From contig NZ_JAFMYW010000002.1 in NCBI RefSeq assembly GCF_017353175.1, forward strand, positions 186,001 to 250,000: a stretch of DNA of 64,000 nucleotides, given 5' to 3'. The stretch comes from Fibrella forsythiae (GTDB lineage: Bacteria > Bacteroidota > Bacteroidia > Cytophagales > Spirosomataceae). This document shows, piece after piece, positions 1 through 9,400 of this stretch; the stretch's first letter is position 1; each line of letters starts with the position of its first letter. The position numbers and the translations under genes are program-made. Under the pieces are notes generated by a model. It did not search any database and was not told where the DNA came from. It saw only the letters and a program-made list of their open reading frames with translations.

Positions 1-54
1 CGTGTTTTCACGGAAGTGAAAGAAAGTTTGAAAAATGAAACAACGCTAGAATAA
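1..54 (+). CDS. C-terminal end of an unidentified upstream gene (partial)
   Basis: Frame 1 is open from the window edge to a TAA at 52-54 and encodes 17 residues ending in KNETTLE. Its stop overlaps the ATG of the next gene by one base (TAATG), a typical arrangement for translationally coupled genes in one operon. Too little is left to identify the product. The hydrophilic tail would fit many proteins. The assignment as coding rests only on the open frame and the overlap. Confidence 0.5.
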   Translation, partial: RVFTEVKESLKNETTLE

Positions 55-1049
55 TGAAAACGCTCAGCCTATCCATCTGCCTCCTACTGAATTCGTTGTT
101 TGCGCTGAGTGCGCCAGCTGATTCACTTATCATTCGATTCGGCTCAAAGGGGAAAATAGCGGTCTATGCACCCACAAAAGACCAACTGAAGGGCATAACC
201 AAATATGACCTTAACCGCATAGTGCGCGACATGGTTACAAAACTGGATTCTGTACCCGAGGGTCAGGTGTATGCCATCGATGCCGCAAATGGCCAGCGCT
301 ATTTGAAAGACACACTTGTGGTTGTACAAAAGTCAAAGGGTACCATCACTGTTACCGTAAGGGGTAATGATTCGGATACGACCTACCAATCTGAACGACG
401 CGTTAGAATTAATAAACGGGAAACGAACAGCAATCGTAACAATTGGAAAGTCAGCACCGATTTTCATATTGGTCTAAATACCTGGACAGGTGGTCCGGGT
501 GTACAAACGTATGGTGGAAACTCCTATGAACTTGACCCCTTAGGTTCACGCTACTTTGCAATAAGTGCTACTCAGAACCCAGCTATCGTTAAAACCAGCA
601 AATTTAAGCTGAGTGTGCGTTACGGACTGCAGGTTGCCTGGAATAACTTCATGTTTCAGGAAAGCGTAATAGCGCAACGGGGGCCAGATGGCATTCAGTT
701 TAATCCTTCCGCTACCCACCTTACAAAGAGCAAGCTTACTGTTTGTAACATAGAAGTGCCACTCATGCCGCAGTTTGCATTCTATAATAGCAGCAGAAAG
801 CGAGCGTTCAATATCGGGGTAGGTGGATTCGTCGGGTACCGACTTGACAGCTATACGAAGATCAAGCAGGATAACGGTGATAAATTCCACGATCACGCTG
901 GCTTTTATCTGAATAATCTTCAATACGGCGTTCAGGGAACTGTAGGTCTGGCAAATTTTAACTTTTTTGTAAAATATAATCTGAACACTAGTTTTCAGGA
1001 TGGGAGGGGGCCAGCTGTACATCCATTAAGCTTTGGGATAACGATTTAG
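54..1049 (+). CDS. Outer-membrane beta-barrel protein (PorT-like), function unknown
   Basis: This 331-residue protein starts with a clear signal peptide (residues 1-19, hydrophobic core LSICLLLNSLFAL, cleavage after LSA). The middle (about 20-120) is hydrophilic, and the second half has alternating hydrophobic/aromatic stretches such as KLSVRYGLQVAWNNF and FNFFVKYNL. It ends in SFGITI, as expected of a beta-barrel closing at the C-terminus. Such proteins are common in Bacteroidota and usually lack a known role. It follows its upstream neighbour by a one-base overlap, so the two are probably co-expressed; in Bacteroidota such pairs often include an anti-sigma factor, but that is only a guess here. 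A strong hairpin follows the stop codon. Confidence 0.75.
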   Translation: MKTLSLSICLLLNSLFALSAPADSLIIRFGSKGKIAVYAPTKDQLKGITKYDLNRIVRDMVTKLDSVPEGQVYAIDAANGQRYLKDTLVVVQKSKGTITVTVRGNDSDTTYQSERRVRINKRETNSNRNNWKVSTDFHIGLNTWTGGPGVQTYGGNSYELDPLGSRYFAISATQNPAIVKTSKFKLSVRYGLQVAWNNFMFQESVIAQRGPDGIQFNPSATHLTKSKLTVCNIEVPLMPQFAFYNSSRKRAFNIGVGGFVGYRLDSYTKIKQDNGDKFHDHAGFYLNNLQYGVQGTVGLANFNFFVKYNLNTSFQDGRGPAVHPLSFGITI

Positions 1050-1061
1050 CTTGGAAAACTG

Positions 1062-1109
1062 CTCACGAGTAAGCCCCGTTAGAAGTCCCTGACGGGGCTT
1101 ACTCGTGAG
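1062..1109 (+). terminator. Hairpin after the outer-membrane protein gene
   Basis: An 18-bp perfect stem (1062-1079 with 1092-1109) has a 12-nt loop. It lies 13 bases after the upstream stop codon and before the tRNA promoter. The T-run comes late (about 1122-1127), so it may work in either direction or by stabilising the 3' end. Confidence 0.7.
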
Positions 1110-1137
1110 AAAGAGAAAAGATTTTTTAGCCACACTG

Positions 1138-1167
1138 TTGACAACGCGCAAAAACCTTGTAATTTTG
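1138..1167 (+). promoter_or_regulatory. Bacteroidota-type promoter for the tRNA-Tyr-Gly-Thr cluster
   Basis: TTG (1138-1140), a 19-base spacer and TAATTTTG (1160-1167) match the Bacteroidota housekeeping sigma consensus TTTG/TTG-N19-TANNTTTG. Transcription would start about 1174, some 44 bases before tRNA-Tyr. Confidence 0.75.
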
Positions 1168-1217
1168 CAACTCCAAACTGAGAAGCAGGGCGGGAATTGT
1201 TCTTTTTAGATTGACTT

Positions 1218-1303
1218 GGGGAGTTTCCAGAGTGGCCAAATGGATCAGACTGTAAATCTGCTGGCGTACGCCTTCGGAGGTTCGAATCCTCCACTCCCCA
1301 CCA
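1218..1303 (+). tRNA. tRNA-Tyr(GTA)
   Basis: The acceptor stem GGGGAGT (1218-1224) pairs with ACTCCCC (1293-1299). The anticodon GTA is at 1252-1254. A long variable arm makes it a class II tRNA, as expected for bacterial tRNA-Tyr. The T-loop is GGTTCGAATCC and the CCA end is encoded (1301-1303). It is the first member of a three-tRNA cluster in front of tuf. Confidence 0.97.
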
Positions 1304-1317
1304 TTTAAGTAAAGTAA

Positions 1318-1390
1318 GCGGGAGTAGCTCAGCTGGTAGAGCGATAGCCTTCCAAGCTATAGGTCGCGAGTTCGAACCTCGTCTCCCGCT
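1318..1390 (+). tRNA. tRNA-Gly(TCC)
   Basis: The acceptor stem GCGGGAG (1318-1324) pairs with CTCCCGC (1383-1389). The anticodon loop is CTTCCAA with TCC at 1351-1353. The T-arm is GAGTTCGAACCTC. CCA is not encoded, unlike the neighbouring tRNA-Tyr. Confidence 0.97.
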
Positions 1391-1472
1391 CAACGACGTA
1401 CCTGGAAATAGGCTTGTGTTTGATACAGTTAATCAGATCCAAACCTATTTCTTATTCGATTACACTGTACTT

Positions 1473-1544
<72 letters not shown>

Positions 1545-1586
1545 CTAAGCTGCCAGATGTTGCTCTGTTGAGGCGGCTTTGATAAG

Positions 1587-1609
1587 GTGCTCTGCAAAGA
1601 GCACTTTTT
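1587..1609 (+). terminator. Terminator-like hairpin between tRNA-Thr and tuf
   Basis: GTGCTCT (1587-1593) pairs with AGAGCAC (1598-1604) around a GCAA tetraloop and is followed by TTTTT. It would end or attenuate transcription from the tRNA cluster 55 bases before the tuf start codon. No clear TANNTTTG box was seen between it and tuf, so partial read-through may feed tuf. Confidence 0.7.
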
Positions 1610-1663
1610 GCGTAAGGGCAAATCAACTTACACTAACTATAGTTAACTAAAGCGTTTTTAGAC

Positions 1664-2851
1664 ATGGCAAAGGAGAATTTTGACCGCTCGAAACCGCACG
1701 TCAACATCGGTACGATTGGTCACGTTGACCACGGCAAGACGACGCTGACGGCAGCAATTACGAAAGTACTCGCCGGGAAAGGTCTGGCTGCAATGCGGGA
1801 CTTCTCGTCGATCGATAATGCCCCAGAGGAAAAAGAGCGTGGTATCACGATCAACACCTCACACGTAGAATATGCGACGGCTAACCGTCACTATGCACAC
1901 GTTGACTGCCCAGGCCACGCTGACTATGTGAAGAACATGGTAACGGGTGCCGCTCAGATGGACGGTGCTATCCTGGTAGTTGCTGCAACTGATGGCCCAA
2001 TGCCACAGACACGTGAGCACATCCTGCTGGCTCGTCAGGTAGGCGTACCCCAACTTGTTGTCTTTATGAACAAAGTCGACATGGTGGATGACCCAGAACT
2101 GCTTGAGCTCGTTGAGATGGAGATCCGCGAACTGTTAAGCTTCTATCAATTTGATGGCGACAATATCCCAGTTATTCAGGGTTCTGCTCTGGGTGGTTTG
2201 AATGGCGACGCTAAATGGGTTGGTACCATCGAAGAATTGATGGATGCCGTTGACTCATTCATTCCCCTGCCTCCTCGCATGACGGATCTTCCATTCCTAA
2301 TGCCGGTGGAAGACGTTTTCTCGATCACAGGTCGTGGCACAGTAGCTACAGGTCGTATCGAGCGTGGCGTAATCAACTCAGGCGAGCCTGTTGAGATCCT
2401 GGGTATGGGTGCTGAAAACCTGAAATCAGTTGTAACTGGTGTTGAAATGTTCCGGAAAATTCTGGACCGTGGCGAAGCTGGTGACAACGTAGGTCTGCTG
2501 CTCCGTGGTATTGAAAAAACTGATATCCGTCGTGGTATGGTTATTTGCAAGCCAGGTTCAGTAACCCCACACGCTAAATTCAAAGCCGAGGTTTACGTAC
2601 TGTCGAAAGAAGAAGGTGGCCGTCATACGCCATTCTTTAACAAGTACCGTCCTCAGTTCTACTTCCGTACCACAGACGTAACGGGTGAAATCGTTCTGCC
2701 AGCTGGTGTTGAGATGGTAATGCCTGGTGATAACATCACTATCGAGGTGACCCTGATCAGCAAAATTGCTATGGAGAAAGGTCTTCGCTTCGCTATCCGT
2801 GAAGGTGGTCGTACAGTAGGTGCCGGTCAGGTGACTGAAATCCTTGACTAA
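1664..2851 (+). CDS. tuf: Elongation factor Tu
   Basis: EF-Tu carries aminoacyl-tRNA to the ribosomal A site and hydrolyses GTP on codon recognition. The 395-residue protein has the full set of GTPase motifs: GHVDHGKT at residues 19-26 (P-loop), DCPGH at 81-85, NKVD at 136-139 and a SAL motif near 174. Domains 2 and 3 follow and end in [14 protein letters not shown]. Length and order match the family throughout. The start codon is the ATG just before [15 protein letters not shown], the usual N-terminus. The gene sits behind three tRNAs and ahead of tRNA-Trp-secE-nusG, the conserved context of tufB-type genes. Whether a second tuf copy exists elsewhere cannot be told from this window. Confidence 0.99.
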   Translation: MAKENFDRSKPHVNIGTIGHVDHGKTTLTAAITKVLAGKGLAAMRDFSSIDNAPEEKERGITINTSHVEYATANRHYAHVDCPGHADYVKNMVTGAAQMDGAILVVAATDGPMPQTREHILLARQVGVPQLVVFMNKVDMVDDPELLELVEMEIRELLSFYQFDGDNIPVIQGSALGGLNGDAKWVGTIEELMDAVDSFIPLPPRMTDLPFLMPVEDVFSITGRGTVATGRIERGVINSGEPVEILGMGAENLKSVVTGVEMFRKILDRGEAGDNVGLLLRGIEKTDIRRGMVICKPGSVTPHAKFKAEVYVLSKEEGGRHTPFFNKYRPQFYFRTTDVTGEIVLPAGVEMVMPGDNITIEVTLISKIAMEKGLRFAIREGGRTVGAGQVTEILD

Positions 2852-2864
2852 TTGATTGATTTTT

Positions 2865-2903
2865 AAACAAGTGCATCTCTGCGAAGGGATGCACTTGTTT
2901 TTT
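2865..2903 (+). terminator. Intrinsic terminator of tuf
   Basis: AAACAAGTGCAT (2865-2876) pairs perfectly with ATGCACTTGTTT (2889-2900) around a 12-nt loop, and the run of T continues to 2903. The 3' arm overlaps the -33 element proposed for the next operon. Confidence 0.85.
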
Positions 2904-2924
2904 GATCTCTTTTTACGATCTTTG
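2895..2924 (+). promoter_or_regulatory. Probable promoter of the tRNA-Trp-secE-nusG operon
   Basis: TTG (2895-2897), a 19-base spacer and GATCTTTG (2917-2924) differ from the TTG-N19-TANNTTTG consensus at only one position. It lies about 90 bases upstream of tRNA-Trp and directly after the tuf terminator. Confidence 0.55.
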
Positions 2925-3017
2925 CAGTCCGAAAACAGGGGCGCTGAATTTGGAGTATTAGAGGAGTCAGCATACAGGTCGAATCTAATACATGTTGCCT
3001 AACGTCAAAACACATAC

Positions 3018-3091
3018 ACGGGTGTAGTTCAAGGGTAGAATAGCGGTCTCCAAAACCGTTGATGGGAGTTCGAATCTCTCCACCCGTGCCA
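3018..3091 (+). tRNA. tRNA-Trp(CCA)
   Basis: The acceptor stem ACGGGTG (3018-3024) pairs with CACCCGT (3081-3087). The anticodon CCA is at 3050-3052 in the loop CTCCAAA. The T-arm is GGGAGTTCGAATCTCTC and the terminal CCA is encoded (3089-3091). Its place directly before secE is conserved in many bacteria. Confidence 0.97.
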
Positions 3092-3104
3092 ATCTTAACA
3101 AACG

Positions 3105-3296
3105 ATGGAAAAGGTAACCACTTTCCTCAAGCATTCCTGGGAAGAAGTTCAGCATAATGTGACTTGGCCTAAGTTCAACGACTTGCAGGGCAGTTCGTCA
3201 CTGGTGCTGATTGCTTCACTGATCTTTGCGCTTATGGTCGGTTTAATCGACTATTTGTTCGAGAACGGCCTGAATTTGTTCTACCAGTCATTCTAA
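3105..3296 (+). CDS. secE: Preprotein translocase subunit SecE
   Basis: SecE is the small essential subunit that clamps the SecY channel in the inner membrane. This 63-residue form is the short single-helix type. An amphipathic segment (about 5-28, including the conserved WPKFNDLQGSS stretch) is followed by one membrane helix (about 29-52). It lies 13 bases after tRNA-Trp and 71 bases before nusG, the standard secE-nusG order. The assignment rests on the conserved W-P motif, the single membrane helix and the context. Confidence 0.95.
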   Translation: MEKVTTFLKHSWEEVQHNVTWPKFNDLQGSSSLVLIASLIFALMVGLIDYLFENGLNLFYQSF

Positions 3297-3311
3297 CTCG
3301 TTGTTTGGCCG

Positions 3312-3339
3312 TTTGTTTGTGATAGGTTGAACAAACAAA
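3312..3339. repeat. Small inverted repeat between secE and nusG
   Basis: TTTGTTTGT (3312-3320) pairs with ACAAACAAA (3331-3339) around a 10-nt loop. Further AAACA units follow (3344-3357). No T-run follows, so it is more likely an RNA-stability or spacer element than a terminator. Confidence 0.45.
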
Positions 3340-3367
3340 TAAGCAAACAGACAAACAGCTATTACGT

Positions 3368-3928
3368 ATGGTCAACGGTATCAATTGGTACGTTATCCGA
3401 GCCGTTTCAGGGCAGGAAAAAAAAATAAAATCGTATCTGGATAACGAAATCCATCGGCAACAACTCATGGAAATCATACCCCAGGTATTGATTCCATCTG
3501 AGAAGGTGTATGAGATGCGGAACGGAAAAAAGCGGATTCGCGAGAAGTCGTTTTTCCCAGGCTACATCCTGATATCAGCTGATCTATCTAATGCTCGCGC
3601 TCTGGCACTTATTACTACTATGCCGGGCGTAATTGGTTTTTTGGGCAATACTGGCTCTGGAAACTCAAAGATTCCCGTTCCACTACGGGAAGCCGAAGTA
3701 AACCGCATTTTAGGTAAAGTAGAAGAAGAAACGCAGGAAGCAGCAACGCCTACCATCGCGTACCTGAAAGGCGAATCAGTAAAAGTAGTTGATGGGCCAT
3801 TCAGTGGTTTCATCGGTACAGTGGAGGAGGTATTTGATGATCGAAAGAAACTTAACGTCGTTGTTAAGATTTTTGGTCGGAGTACACCTGTTGAATTGAG
3901 TTACGCACAAGTAGATAAAGAGAACTAA
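3368..3928 (+). CDS. nusG: Transcription termination/antitermination factor NusG
   Basis: NusG binds RNA polymerase and links it to Rho or to the leading ribosome. The 186-residue protein has an N-terminal NGN domain (WYVIRAVSGQEKK near the start, FFPGYILI in the middle) and a C-terminal KOW domain (about 127-186, with VKVVDGPFSGFIGTVEEV). The length is normal. It lies between secE and the ribosomal-protein genes as expected. The ATG before VNGINWYVIRA is the only sensible start. Confidence 0.98.
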   Translation: MVNGINWYVIRAVSGQEKKIKSYLDNEIHRQQLMEIIPQVLIPSEKVYEMRNGKKRIREKSFFPGYILISADLSNARALALITTMPGVIGFLGNTGSGNSKIPVPLREAEVNRILGKVEEETQEAATPTIAYLKGESVKVVDGPFSGFIGTVEEVFDDRKKLNVVVKIFGRSTPVELSYAQVDKEN

Positions 3929-3955
3929 CAAATCGTTAGTGCTCATGCCCATGGG

Positions 3956-4055
3956 TCGATGCTTCCCATCGAGACACCGGGTACCCCAACCAGTCCGCTG
4001 GTAGTTAATGAAAGATACGTCAGGTATGACACTGATCTAGCAGGGAATTAACTAC
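3956..4055 (+). promoter_or_regulatory. Structured leader upstream of rplK (candidate r-protein autoregulation site)
   Basis: The 153-base gap between nusG and rplK contains several stems: TCGATG/CATCGA (3956-3961 with 3967-3972), ACCAG/CTGGT (3989-3993 with 3998-4002), and a long-range perfect 9-bp pair GTAGTTAAT/ATTAACTAC (4001-4009 with 4047-4055). The last overlaps the second by two bases. In other bacteria the L11-L1 operon is repressed by L1 binding its own leader. A similar role here is inference; no consensus was matched. Confidence 0.4.
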
Positions 4056-4081
4056 AAATGACTTGTAAATAAGTATTAACA

Positions 4082-4525
4082 ATGGCAAAAGAAGTAGCTG
4101 GCTACGTTAAGTTGCAGGTAAAGGGTGGCCAAGCCAATCCATCACCTCCGATCGGTCCTGCGCTGGGTTCCAAAGGTTTGAATATCATGGAATTCTGCAA
4201 GCAGTTTAATGGCCGTACGCAGGATAAGATGGGCATGGTCTTGCCGGTACTGATTACGTACTACAAAGACAAGTCGTTCGACTTTGTCATCAAGACCCCG
4301 CCTGCACCTATTATGCTGATGGAAGCTGCTAAACTGAAAGGTGGATCAGCACAGCCAAACCGGAACAAAGTTGGTTCGGTTAGCTGGAATCAGGTGAAAA
4401 CCATCGCTGAGACGAAAATGCCCGATCTGAATTGCTTCACGGTTGAATCAGCCATGAAGATGATCGCCGGTACGGCTCGCAGCATGGGTATCACAGTTTC
4501 AGGTGTAGCCCCTTGGGATAATTAG
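4082..4525 (+). CDS. rplK: 50S ribosomal protein L11
   Basis: L11 binds the GTPase-associated centre of 23S rRNA and is needed for stringent-response sensing. The 147-residue protein has the family's proline-rich N-terminal region ([20 protein letters not shown]) and the C-terminal rRNA-binding domain, including [19 protein letters not shown]. Length is normal. It opens the rplKAJL block, 30 bases before rplA, and is preceded by a structured leader. Confidence 0.99.
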   Translation: MAKEVAGYVKLQVKGGQANPSPPIGPALGSKGLNIMEFCKQFNGRTQDKMGMVLPVLITYYKDKSFDFVIKTPPAPIMLMEAAKLKGGSAQPNRNKVGSVSWNQVKTIAETKMPDLNCFTVESAMKMIAGTARSMGITVSGVAPWDN

Positions 4526-4555
4526 CAAACTTGCCTTAGGCATCTTAACGACATC

Positions 4556-5254
4556 ATGGCAAAGTTGACAAAGAAACAAAAAGAAGCGCAGGCGAAGTAT
4601 GATGCTACGCAGGTGTATTCACTCGAAAAGGCAGCTGAAATTCTGAAAGAGATTTCATACACCAAATTCGACGCTTCTGTAGACATCGACGTTCGTCTGG
4701 GCGTTGATCCGCGTAAAGCAGATCAAATGGTTCGGGGTGTGGCAACACTACCCCACGGCACAGGCAAAACGGTACGGGTTCTGGTGCTTTGCTCTCCTGA
4801 CAAGGAAGCAGAAGCAAAAGAAGCCGGTGCAGATTATGTAGGCTTAGACGATTACATTCAGAAGATCGAACAAGGCTGGACTGACGTAGACGTGATTATC
4901 ACGATGCCGACAGTAATGGCTAAAGTAGGTCGTCTGGGTCGCGTTCTGGGGCCACGTGGTCTGATGCCGAACCCAAAATCGGGTACGGTTACGCTGGAAG
5001 TGGGTAAAGCCGTGAAGGAAGTGAAAGCTGGTAAAATCGATTTTAAAGTCGATAAGACCGGTATCATTCACACCAGCATTGGTAAAGTATCATTCAGCCC
5101 GGAGAAACTGGCTGAGAATGCGCAGGAAGTAATTTCTACGTTGGTACGTCTGAAGCCTTCTTCATCAAAAGGAACTTACGTGCAGACAATTTATTTGTCA
5201 AGCACAATGAGCCCTAGTGTTAGTATTGATAAAGCAACCGTTGCCGGACTGTAA
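4556..5254 (+). CDS. rplA: 50S ribosomal protein L1
   Basis: L1 forms the mobile stalk near the ribosomal E site and is the translational repressor of the L11 operon in well-studied bacteria. The 232-residue protein shows the family hallmarks: [20 protein letters not shown] near the start, [18 protein letters not shown] in the middle and [10 protein letters not shown] towards the end. It lies 30 bases after rplK and three bases before rplJ, which suggests coupled translation. Confidence 0.99.
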   Translation: MAKLTKKQKEAQAKYDATQVYSLEKAAEILKEISYTKFDASVDIDVRLGVDPRKADQMVRGVATLPHGTGKTVRVLVLCSPDKEAEAKEAGADYVGLDDYIQKIEQGWTDVDVIITMPTVMAKVGRLGRVLGPRGLMPNPKSGTVTLEVGKAVKEVKAGKIDFKVDKTGIIHTSIGKVSFSPEKLAENAQEVISTLVRLKPSSSKGTYVQTIYLSSTMSPSVSIDKATVAGL

Positions 5255-5257
5255 ACG

Positions 5258-5788
5258 ATGACAAGAGAAGAAAAAGGCGCGATCATTGACGACCTGAGTC
5301 AGAAGTTCCAGTCTATTCCGTATTTCTATATTACCGATGCCAGTGGCATGTCGGTAGCAGAGACGAACGATTTACGTCGCCTTTGCTTCGAGCGGGGAAT
5401 TGAATACGTAGTAGTGAAGAACACCTTGATCAAAAAGGCGCTCGAAACGGTAGAAAACGCGGATTACACGTCATTTGATGAAGTGCTTAAAGGATTCTCA
5501 GGTGTAATGTTTCACCCAGAGAACGGTAAAGCAGCAGCTCAACTGATTAAAGATTTCCGTAAAACCAACAAGAAACTGCAATTGAAGGGTGCTTCGGTTG
5601 ACTACAGCTTATTCGTTGGTGCTGATCAACTAGATACGCTCATCAACCTGAAGAGCCGTACTGAACTCATCGGCGATATTATTGGTCTGTTGCAATCCCC
5701 TGCCAAGAACGTGGTATCTGCGCTCACAAGTGGTGGTGGCAAACTGGCTGGTATCCTGAAAACGCTGTCGGAGCGCGAAGAAAACTAA
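5258..5788 (+). CDS. rplJ: 50S ribosomal protein L10
   Basis: L10 anchors the L7/L12 dimers at the base of the ribosomal stalk. The 176-residue product has the N-terminal rRNA-binding domain ([28 protein letters not shown]) and an acidic/hydrophobic C-terminal helix that binds L12 ([14 protein letters not shown]). It starts three bases after the rplA stop. The 55-base gap to rplL is short. Confidence 0.98.
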   Translation: MTREEKGAIIDDLSQKFQSIPYFYITDASGMSVAETNDLRRLCFERGIEYVVVKNTLIKKALETVENADYTSFDEVLKGFSGVMFHPENGKAAAQLIKDFRKTNKKLQLKGASVDYSLFVGADQLDTLINLKSRTELIGDIIGLLQSPAKNVVSALTSGGGKLAGILKTLSEREEN

Positions 5789-5843
5789 GCCCGACAATCA
5801 TTTTTTCAATCAATCTTGTAACAACTTAATTTCCAATACAAAA

Positions 5844-6224
5844 ATGGCAGATTTGAAAGCGTTCGCTGAGCAGCTTGTAAACCTGACGGTTAAAGAAGTA
5901 AACGAGCTGGCTGCTATCCTGAAAGATGAGTACGGCATCGAACCTGCTGCTGCAGCTCCAGTAATGGTAGCTGGTGGCGGTGGTGGCGAAGCTGCTGCAG
6001 CTCCTGTTGAGAAAACGTCGTTCGACGTTATTCTTAAGTCGGCAGGTGCAAGCAAGCTGGCCGTTGTGAAACTGGTTAAAGACCTGACTGGTCTTGGCTT
6101 GAAAGAAGCTAAAGAACTGGTAGACGGTGCTCCTAAGCCTGTTAAAGAAGGTGTAGCCAAAGACGAAGCTGAAGCCCTGCGTAAGCAGCTGGAAGAAGCT
6201 GGTGCTGAAGTAGAAGTTAAGTAA
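5844..6224 (+). CDS. rplL: 50S ribosomal protein L7/L12
   Basis: L12 forms the flexible stalk that recruits translation factors. The 126-residue protein has the N-terminal dimerisation domain (about 1-35), an alanine/glycine-rich hinge (about 36-55, including [15 protein letters not shown]) and the conserved C-terminal factor-binding domain ([20 protein letters not shown]). The hinge has a five-glycine run. A strong hairpin with a T-run follows 21 bases after the stop codon. Confidence 0.99.
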   Translation: MADLKAFAEQLVNLTVKEVNELAAILKDEYGIEPAAAAPVMVAGGGGGEAAAAPVEKTSFDVILKSAGASKLAVVKLVKDLTGLGLKEAKELVDGAPKPVKEGVAKDEAEALRKQLEEAGAEVEVK

Positions 6225-6245
6225 GCATACTGTCGTTCTACGATA

Positions 6246-6303
6246 CTCCAAGCGGAAAGAGGCCTGGCTGCATGTCAGGTCTTTTTCCGCTTGGAGACTT
6301 TTT
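6246..6303 (+). terminator. Attenuator/terminator hairpin between rplL and rpoB
   Basis: The outer stem CTCCAAGCGGAAA (6246-6258) pairs perfectly with TTTCCGCTTGGAG (6284-6296). An inner imperfect stem lies within it, and CTTTTT follows (6298-6303). This is the place where many bacteria attenuate so that ribosomal proteins are made in excess over RNA polymerase. No clear promoter motif is visible in the 140 bases before rpoB, so partial read-through is the simplest model. Confidence 0.75.
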
Positions 6304-6445
6304 ATCTATATACATCGGACCGTAAAAACTATTTTTTACCGGACGGTGTTGCTTTTTTACGCCCTTTTAACTACGTTACAAAATTTCGTAAGGCAGAAGG
6401 GTGTTTTAGTATAGAATCAGTCGCTCAACTAAACGCAGAAGAGCC

Positions 6446-9400
6446 TTGGCTACAAACGCTAAAAACACCAACACACGCAAAAACTTTGCGACGATTCAGC
6501 CCGTAGTTGACTATCCCGATTTTCTGGATATTCAGCTGAAATCATTCCGCGACTTTTTCCAGTTGGATACTCCTTCAGACAGCCGTTCGCAAGAAGGTCT
6601 GTACAAGGTGTTTCAGGAGAACTTCCCGATTTCTGACTCCCGCGAGAATTTCAAGCTGGAATTTATTGATTATTCAGTTGATCCCCCAAAATATTCGGTT
6701 GATGAATGTATAGATCGGGGATTAACTTATTCAGTGCCCCTTAAAGCTAAACTGCGCCTGTCGAACAGTGATCCCGACAATGAGGATTTCGAGACAATCG
6801 AGCAGGAAGTGTTTTTGGGGAACATCCCATATATGACCGCTAAAGCATCGTTTGTAATAAACGGGGCTGAACGTGTCATTGTTTCGCAGTTGCACCGGTC
6901 TCCGGGTGTGTTCTTCTCAATGAGCAAGCACACGAACGGTACGAAGTTGTATTCTGCTCGGATCATTCCGTTTAAGGGCTCATGGATCGAGTTTTCGACG
7001 GACGTTAACAATGTCATGTATGCGTATATTGACCGGAAGAAGAAATTCCCGGTCACTACGCTGTTGCGGGCAATTGGCTTTGGCTCTGATAAAGATATTC
7101 TCGACTTGTTCGGTTTATCAGAAGAGATAAATGCGACGCCCGCCAGCTTGAAAAAAGCGATTGGACGCCGGTTAGCAGCACGGGTGTTACGTACCTGGAC
7201 AGAAGATTTCGTTGATGAAGATACCGGTGAGGTGGTTTCTATCAGCCGGAACGAAGTGTTACTGGAACGGGATTCGGTAATTGGTGCCGACGATATTGAT
7301 ACGATCACAGAATCGGGCCAGAAGTCAGTCATCCTGCATAAGGAAGACATGAACGTGGCTGATTACAACATCATCTACAATACACTTCAGAAAGATAGCT
7401 CGAACTCAGAGAAGGAGGCCGTAGAACAGATTTATCGCCAGCTTCGGAACACTGAGGCGCCTGATGAGCAATCGGCCCGTGAAGTAATCCAAAGCCTGTT
7501 CTTCTCTGACAAACGGTATGACCTCGGCGACGTAGGTCGGTATCGGATCAACAAGAAGCTAGGCCTTGACGTAGCCCTCGATACGAAAGTACTGACCACT
7601 CAGGACATTGTGTCGATCGTGAAATACCTGATCGGTCTGATCAATGCGAAGGCGGTTGTCGATGATATTGACCATTTGAGTAACCGTCGGGTACGTACCG
7701 TAGGTGAGCAGTTATATGCCCAGTTCGGCGTTGGTTTGGCTCGTATGGCCCGGACTATCAAAGAACGGATGAATGTACGGGATAATGAAGACTTCAAGCC
7801 TGTTGATCTGATCAACGCACGTACGCTATCTTCGGTAATCAACTCGTTCTTCGGTACGAACCAGCTGTCGCAGTTCATGGACCAGACCAATCCGCTGGCC
7901 GAAGTGACGCACAAGCGTCGCATGTCGGCACTCGGGCCAGGTGGTCTGTCGCGGGAACGGGCAGGTTTCGAAGTACGTGACGTACACTACACGCACTACG
8001 GTCGGTTGTGCACGATTGAGACCCCTGAAGGACCTAACATTGGTCTGATCTCGTCGCTTTGCGTATTCGCGAAAGTGAATAGCATGGGCTTCATCGAAAC
8101 ACCATACCGGATTGTAGAAAACGGAAAGGTGCCCGATAAGCCAGTAATGTATTTGACGGCTGAAGAAGAAGATACCCATTACATCGCGCAGGCTAGTTCG
8201 GCGCTTGATCCAAAGGGTAATTTCAAAGTAGACCGTCTGAAAGCCCGTTTCGAAGGAGACTTCCCAATTTCGGAGCCATCGAGCGTGTCGTTCATGGATA
8301 TTGCGCCTAACCAGATCGTATCGGTGGCTGCGTCGATGATTCCGTTCCTGGAACATGATGATGCTAACCGGGCCCTGATGGGATCGAACATGCAACGTCA
8401 GGCGGTACCACTTCTTCGTCCGGAAGCCCCAATCGTGGGTACTGGTCTGGAAGGGCGTGTTGCGGTTGACTCACGTGCCCTGGTTATTGCCGAAACAGAT
8501 GGTGTAATCGACTTTGTTGATTCAACCAAAATCATTGTTCGCTATAACCTGGATAAAGACACTGGTCTGGTAACGTTTGACGAAGACGTTAAAACGTACA
8601 ACCTGATCAAGTTCCGCCGGACTAACCAGGATACCTGCATCAACCTTAAGCCTGTTGTGTTGAAAAACCAGAAGGTGAAGAAAGGTGATGTGCTTTGCGA
8701 AGGCTATGCTACGCAGAAAGGTGAACTGGCGCTGGGTCGTAACATGAAGGTTGCCTTCATGCCGTGGCAGGGGTATAACTTCGAAGATGCCATCGTGATC
8801 TCTGAGCGTGTTGTGCGCGAAGATATCTTCACGTCGATCCACATTGAAGAGTTTGAACTGGAAGTACGTGATACAAAACGGGGTGAAGAGGAATTGACCT
8901 CAGAAATTCCGAACGTGTCGGAAGAGACTGTTCGTAACCTTGATGAGAATGGTATCGTGCGAGTTGGTACTGAGGTGAAAGAAGGCGATATCCTGATCGG
9001 TAAGATCACACCGAAAGGAGAAAGCGATCCGACACCGGAGGAAAAACTGCTTCGCGCTATCTTCGGCGACAAGGCTGGTGATGTGAAAGATGCTTCTAAA
9101 AAGGCACCACCTTCATTGAAAGGCGTTGTTATCGATACCAAATTGTTCTCACGTCCTTCGAAAGAAGATCGTGGTAAGCACAAAGAGGAATTGAAAGTGC
9201 TGATGAAGAAGTATGGTCGCGACCTGGTTGCGTTCCGTGCTCGCGGCATTGACAAGTTGGTTGAACTGCTGGATGGCAAAACCAGTCAGGGCGTCAAGCA
9301 CCGGTTTGGTGATGAGATCATCAGTAAGGGTACGAAGTTCAATCGGAAAAACATCACGGACAACCTGTTCCCGGACAAAAACCCGTATCGCGACGAAAGT

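Noticed and set aside
1079-1393. Minus-strand open frame of 104 codons
   Set aside because: It runs across tRNA-Tyr and tRNA-Gly and reads the tRNA sequences backwards; such frames are false genes.
3297-3367. CRISPR-like repeats between secE and nusG
   Set aside because: The AAACA/TTTGT units are only a few bases long, unevenly spaced and form one small hairpin; there are no spacers.
6727-7350. Minus-strand open frame of 207 codons inside rpoB
   Set aside because: rpoB is unquestionable; the frame has no recognisable motif and is rich in Ser/Arg as usual for antisense frames.
7840-8060. Possible rifampicin-resistance changes in rpoB
   Set aside because: The QLSQFMDQ and HKRRMSALG stretches have the wild-type residues at the classical resistance positions.
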